A DNA stretch of 64,000 bases from Enterobacter sp. R4-368 (lineage in GTDB: Bacteria; Pseudomonadota; Gammaproteobacteria; Enterobacterales; Enterobacteriaceae), in the NCBI RefSeq assembly GCF_000410515.1, contig NC_021500.1, positions 3,162,001 through 3,226,000 of the forward strand. Reading direction: 5' to 3'. The notes under the pieces were generated by a model. That model searched no databases, was not told where the DNA came from, and worked only from the letters and a program-made list of their open reading frames with translations. Below are positions 61,730 through 64,000 of the stretch, in pieces (within the stretch, counting starts at the first letter, position 1; each line of letters starts with the position of its first letter). The position numbers and the translations under genes were made by a program.

Positions 61730-63991
61730 ATGACAATTCTTAATCACACCCTCGGTTTCCCTCGCGTTGGCCTGCGCCGCGAGCTGAAAAAAGCGCAAGA
61801 GAGCTACTGGGCGGGTAACTCCACCCGTGAAGAGCTGCTGGCGGTAGGGCGCGAGTTGCGCGCCCGCCACTGGGAGCAGCAAAAAGAGGCCGGTATCGAT
61901 CTGCTGCCGGTGGGCGATTTCGCCTGGTACGACCATGTTCTGACCACCAGCTTGCTGCTGGGCAATGTGCCGGCTCGTCATCAGAACAACGACGGTTCCG
62001 TCGATATCGACACCCTGTTCCGCATTGGTCGTGGCCGCGCGCCAACCGGCGAACCGGCGGCAGCGGCGGAAATGACCAAATGGTTCAACACCAACTACCA
62101 CTACATGGTGCCGGAGTTCAGCAAAGGCCAGCAGTTCAAACTGACCTGGACGCAACTGCTGGACGAAGTAGACGAAGCGCTGGCGCTCGGCCATAAGGTG
62201 AAACCTGTGCTGCTGGGCCCGGTCACTTACCTGTGGCTGGGCAAAGTGAAAGGCGAACAGTTTGATCGTTTAAGCCTGCTGAACGACATTCTGTCGGTCT
62301 ACAAACAGGTGCTAGGCGAGCTGGCAAAACGCGGTATTGAGTGGGTACAAATCGACGAACCGGCGCTGGTGCTGGAGTTGCCACAAGCCTGGCTGGATGC
62401 GTTTAAACCAGCTTACGACGCGCTTTCCGGCCAGCTAAAGCTGCTGCTGACCACCTATTTTGAAGGTGTGACGCCGAACCTTGATGTGATCACCGCGCTG
62501 CCGGTGCAGGGGCTGCACGTTGATTTAGTACACGGCAAGGACAACGTGGCCGAGCTGCACTCGCGTCTGCCTGCTGACTGGCTGCTTTCTGCCGGTCTGG
62601 TGAATGGTCGTAACGTCTGGCGCGCCGATCTCACCGAGAAATATGCGCAAATCAACGAAGTGGTCGGTAAACGTCCGCTGTGGGTTGCCTCTTCGTGTTC
62701 TTTGCTGCACAGCCCGATCGATCTGAGTGTTGAAACGCGTCTGGATGCGGAAGTGAAAAGCTGGTTCGCCTTCGCCCTGCAAAAATGCCAGGAACTGGCG
62801 CTGCTGCGCGATGCGCTGAACAGCGGTAATACGGAAAAACTGGTGGAATGGAGCGCCCCGATTCAGGCGCGTCGCCACTCTACGCGCGTTCACAACACGG
62901 CAGTAGCGCAGCGTCTGGCGGCGATCACCGCGCAGGACAGCCAGCGTAACAGCCCGTACGCCGAGCGCGCGAAAGCCCAGCGCGAGCGCTTTAAGCTGCC
63001 TGCCTGGCCGACCACCACTATCGGCTCTTTCCCGCAGACTACCGAGATTCGCGGCCTGCGGCTGGATTTCAAAAAAGGCAATCTCGACGCGGGTAATTAC
63101 CGCACTGGTATCGCCGAACATATCAAACAGGCGATTGTCGAGCAGGAGCGTCTGGGCTTAGACGTGCTGGTGCATGGCGAAGCCGAGCGTAATGACATGG
63201 TGGAGTACTTCGGTGAAAACCTGGATGGCTTCGTCTTTACACAAAACGGCTGGGTGCAGAGCTACGGCTCCCGCTGCGTAAAACCACCAGTGGTTATCGG
63301 CGACGTCAGCCGCCCGGAAGCGATTACCGTCGAGTGGGCGAAGTATGCGCAGTCGCTGACCGATAAACCGGTGAAAGGGATGCTGACCGGCCCGGTGACC
63401 ATTCTTTGCTGGTCGTTCCCGCGTGAAGACGTGAGCCGCGAAACCATCGCCAAACAGATTGCGCTGGCACTGCGTGATGAAGTGGCGGATCTGGAAGCGG
63501 CAGGGATTGGCATTATCCAGATTGATGAACCGGCACTGCGCGAAGGTTTGCCGCTGCGTCGCAGCGACTGGGACGCCTATCTGGCCTGGGGCGTGGAGGC
63601 TTTTCGCATCAACGCGGCGGTGGCGAAAGATGACACGCAGATCCATACCCATATGTGTTACTGCGAGTTTAACGACATCATGGATTCCATCGCCGCGCTG
63701 GATGCCGATGTGATTACCATTGAAACCTCGCGATCGGATATGGAACTGCTGGAGTCGTTCGAAGAGTTTGAGTACCCGAACGAAATCGGCCCGGGTGTGT
63801 ACGATATTCACTCGCCGAACGTACCGAGTGTCGAGTGGATCGAAGCACTGCTGCAAAAAGCCGCGCAGCGTATCCCGGCACAACGTTTGTGGGTGAACCC
63901 GGACTGCGGCCTGAAAACCCGCGGCTGGCCGGAAACCCGTAGCGCGCTGGCGAACATGGTGAAAGCCGCGCAGAACCTGCGTCAGCAGTAA
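61730..63991 (+). CDS. metE: Cobalamin-independent methionine synthase MetE
   Basis: A 753-residue double-barrel enzyme that moves the methyl of methyl-tetrahydrofolate (polyglutamate) to homocysteine. Zinc ligands in the C-terminal barrel are His641 and Cys643 in HTHMCYC and Cys726 in [11 protein letters not shown]. The ATG at 61730 ([22 protein letters not shown] upstream) is the E. coli start; an ATG 21 codons earlier lies inside the ERIC repeat. Controlled by MetR and MetJ sites. The end is nine bases from the window edge. Confidence 0.97.
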   Translation: MTILNHTLGFPRVGLRRELKKAQESYWAGNSTREELLAVGRELRARHWEQQKEAGIDLLPVGDFAWYDHVLTTSLLLGNVPARHQNNDGSVDIDTLFRIGRGRAPTGEPAAAAEMTKWFNTNYHYMVPEFSKGQQFKLTWTQLLDEVDEALALGHKVKPVLLGPVTYLWLGKVKGEQFDRLSLLNDILSVYKQVLGELAKRGIEWVQIDEPALVLELPQAWLDAFKPAYDALSGQLKLLLTTYFEGVTPNLDVITALPVQGLHVDLVHGKDNVAELHSRLPADWLLSAGLVNGRNVWRADLTEKYAQINEVVGKRPLWVASSCSLLHSPIDLSVETRLDAEVKSWFAFALQKCQELALLRDALNSGNTEKLVEWSAPIQARRHSTRVHNTAVAQRLAAITAQDSQRNSPYAERAKAQRERFKLPAWPTTTIGSFPQTTEIRGLRLDFKKGNLDAGNYRTGIAEHIKQAIVEQERLGLDVLVHGEAERNDMVEYFGENLDGFVFTQNGWVQSYGSRCVKPPVVIGDVSRPEAITVEWAKYAQSLTDKPVKGMLTGPVTILCWSFPREDVSRETIAKQIALALRDEVADLEAAGIGIIQIDEPALREGLPLRRSDWDAYLAWGVEAFRINAAVAKDDTQIHTHMCYCEFNDIMDSIAALDADVITIETSRSDMELLESFEEFEYPNEIGPGVYDIHSPNVPSVEWIEALLQKAAQRIPAQRLWVNPDCGLKTRGWPETRSALANMVKAAQNLRQQ

Positions 63992-64000
63992 GTCTTACCG

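Overview
The window is chromosomal DNA of a member of the Enterobacteriaceae. The 16S rRNA tail, the gene order (rrn - ilv - rep - rho - wec - hem/cyaA - dapF/xerC - uvrD - corA - recQ - metE) and near-identical protein lengths all follow the Escherichia/Salmonella/Enterobacter block near the origin. The genus cannot be fixed from sequence reading alone; an Enterobacter/Kosakonia-like lineage fits. Almost all of it is core genome. I see no prophage, insertion sequence, CRISPR array or defence island.

Layout. 1-1754: the last three quarters of a 16S gene, spacer tRNA-Ile and tRNA-Ala, then a direct junction to tRNA-Trp. The 23S, 5S and tRNA-Asp genes expected between them are absent. 1815-4639: hdfR, maoP, yifB. 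4958-14302: the branched-chain amino acid locus, with attenuator leader ilvL, tiny ilvX, an intact ilvG, then ilvMEDA, the regulator ilvY and ilvC. 14359-15180: a two-gene accessory cassette (Rrf2-type regulator plus DUF1360-like membrane protein). 15215-22840: ppiC, rep, gppA, rhlB, trxA, rho. 23039-33914: the enterobacterial common antigen (ECA) cluster wecA-wzzE-wecB-wecC-wecD-wecE-wzxE-wecF-wzyE-wecG, lacking rffG and rffH. 34173-36142: thrP (yifK) and the tRNA operon Arg-His-Leu-Pro. 36209-36660: sRNA GlmZ with a clear sigma54/GlrR control region. 36726-43659: hemCDXY and the divergent cyaA. 43694-49747: cyaY, lptM, dapF-yigA-xerC-yigB, uvrD. 49896-51057: corL leader peptide and corA. 51094-63991: yigF, yigG, rarD, yigI, pldA, recQ, rhtC, rhtB, pldB, yigL, yigM, metR, metE.

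How the genes work together. IlvG/IlvM, IlvC, IlvD and IlvE make valine, isoleucine and the leucine precursor. IlvA supplies 2-oxobutanoate. IlvL attenuation and IlvY control set their level. The wec genes build, modify, flip, polymerise and length-control ECA, with dTDP-sugar precursors presumably made elsewhere. HemC and HemD act in tetrapyrrole synthesis. RhlB and Rho act on RNA. Rep, UvrD, RecQ and XerC maintain DNA. MetR and MetJ sites control metE.

Repeats. Two full ERIC elements (between ilvE and ilvD, and in the metE leader) and one internally deleted mini-ERIC (between glmZ and hemY) are recognisable. The points most worth a second look are the truncated rRNA operon, the Rrf2/DUF1360 cassette, the missing rffGH, the ERIC placements, the operon terminator buried inside ilvY, and the glmZ control region. 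I did not find a convincing wholly new system.
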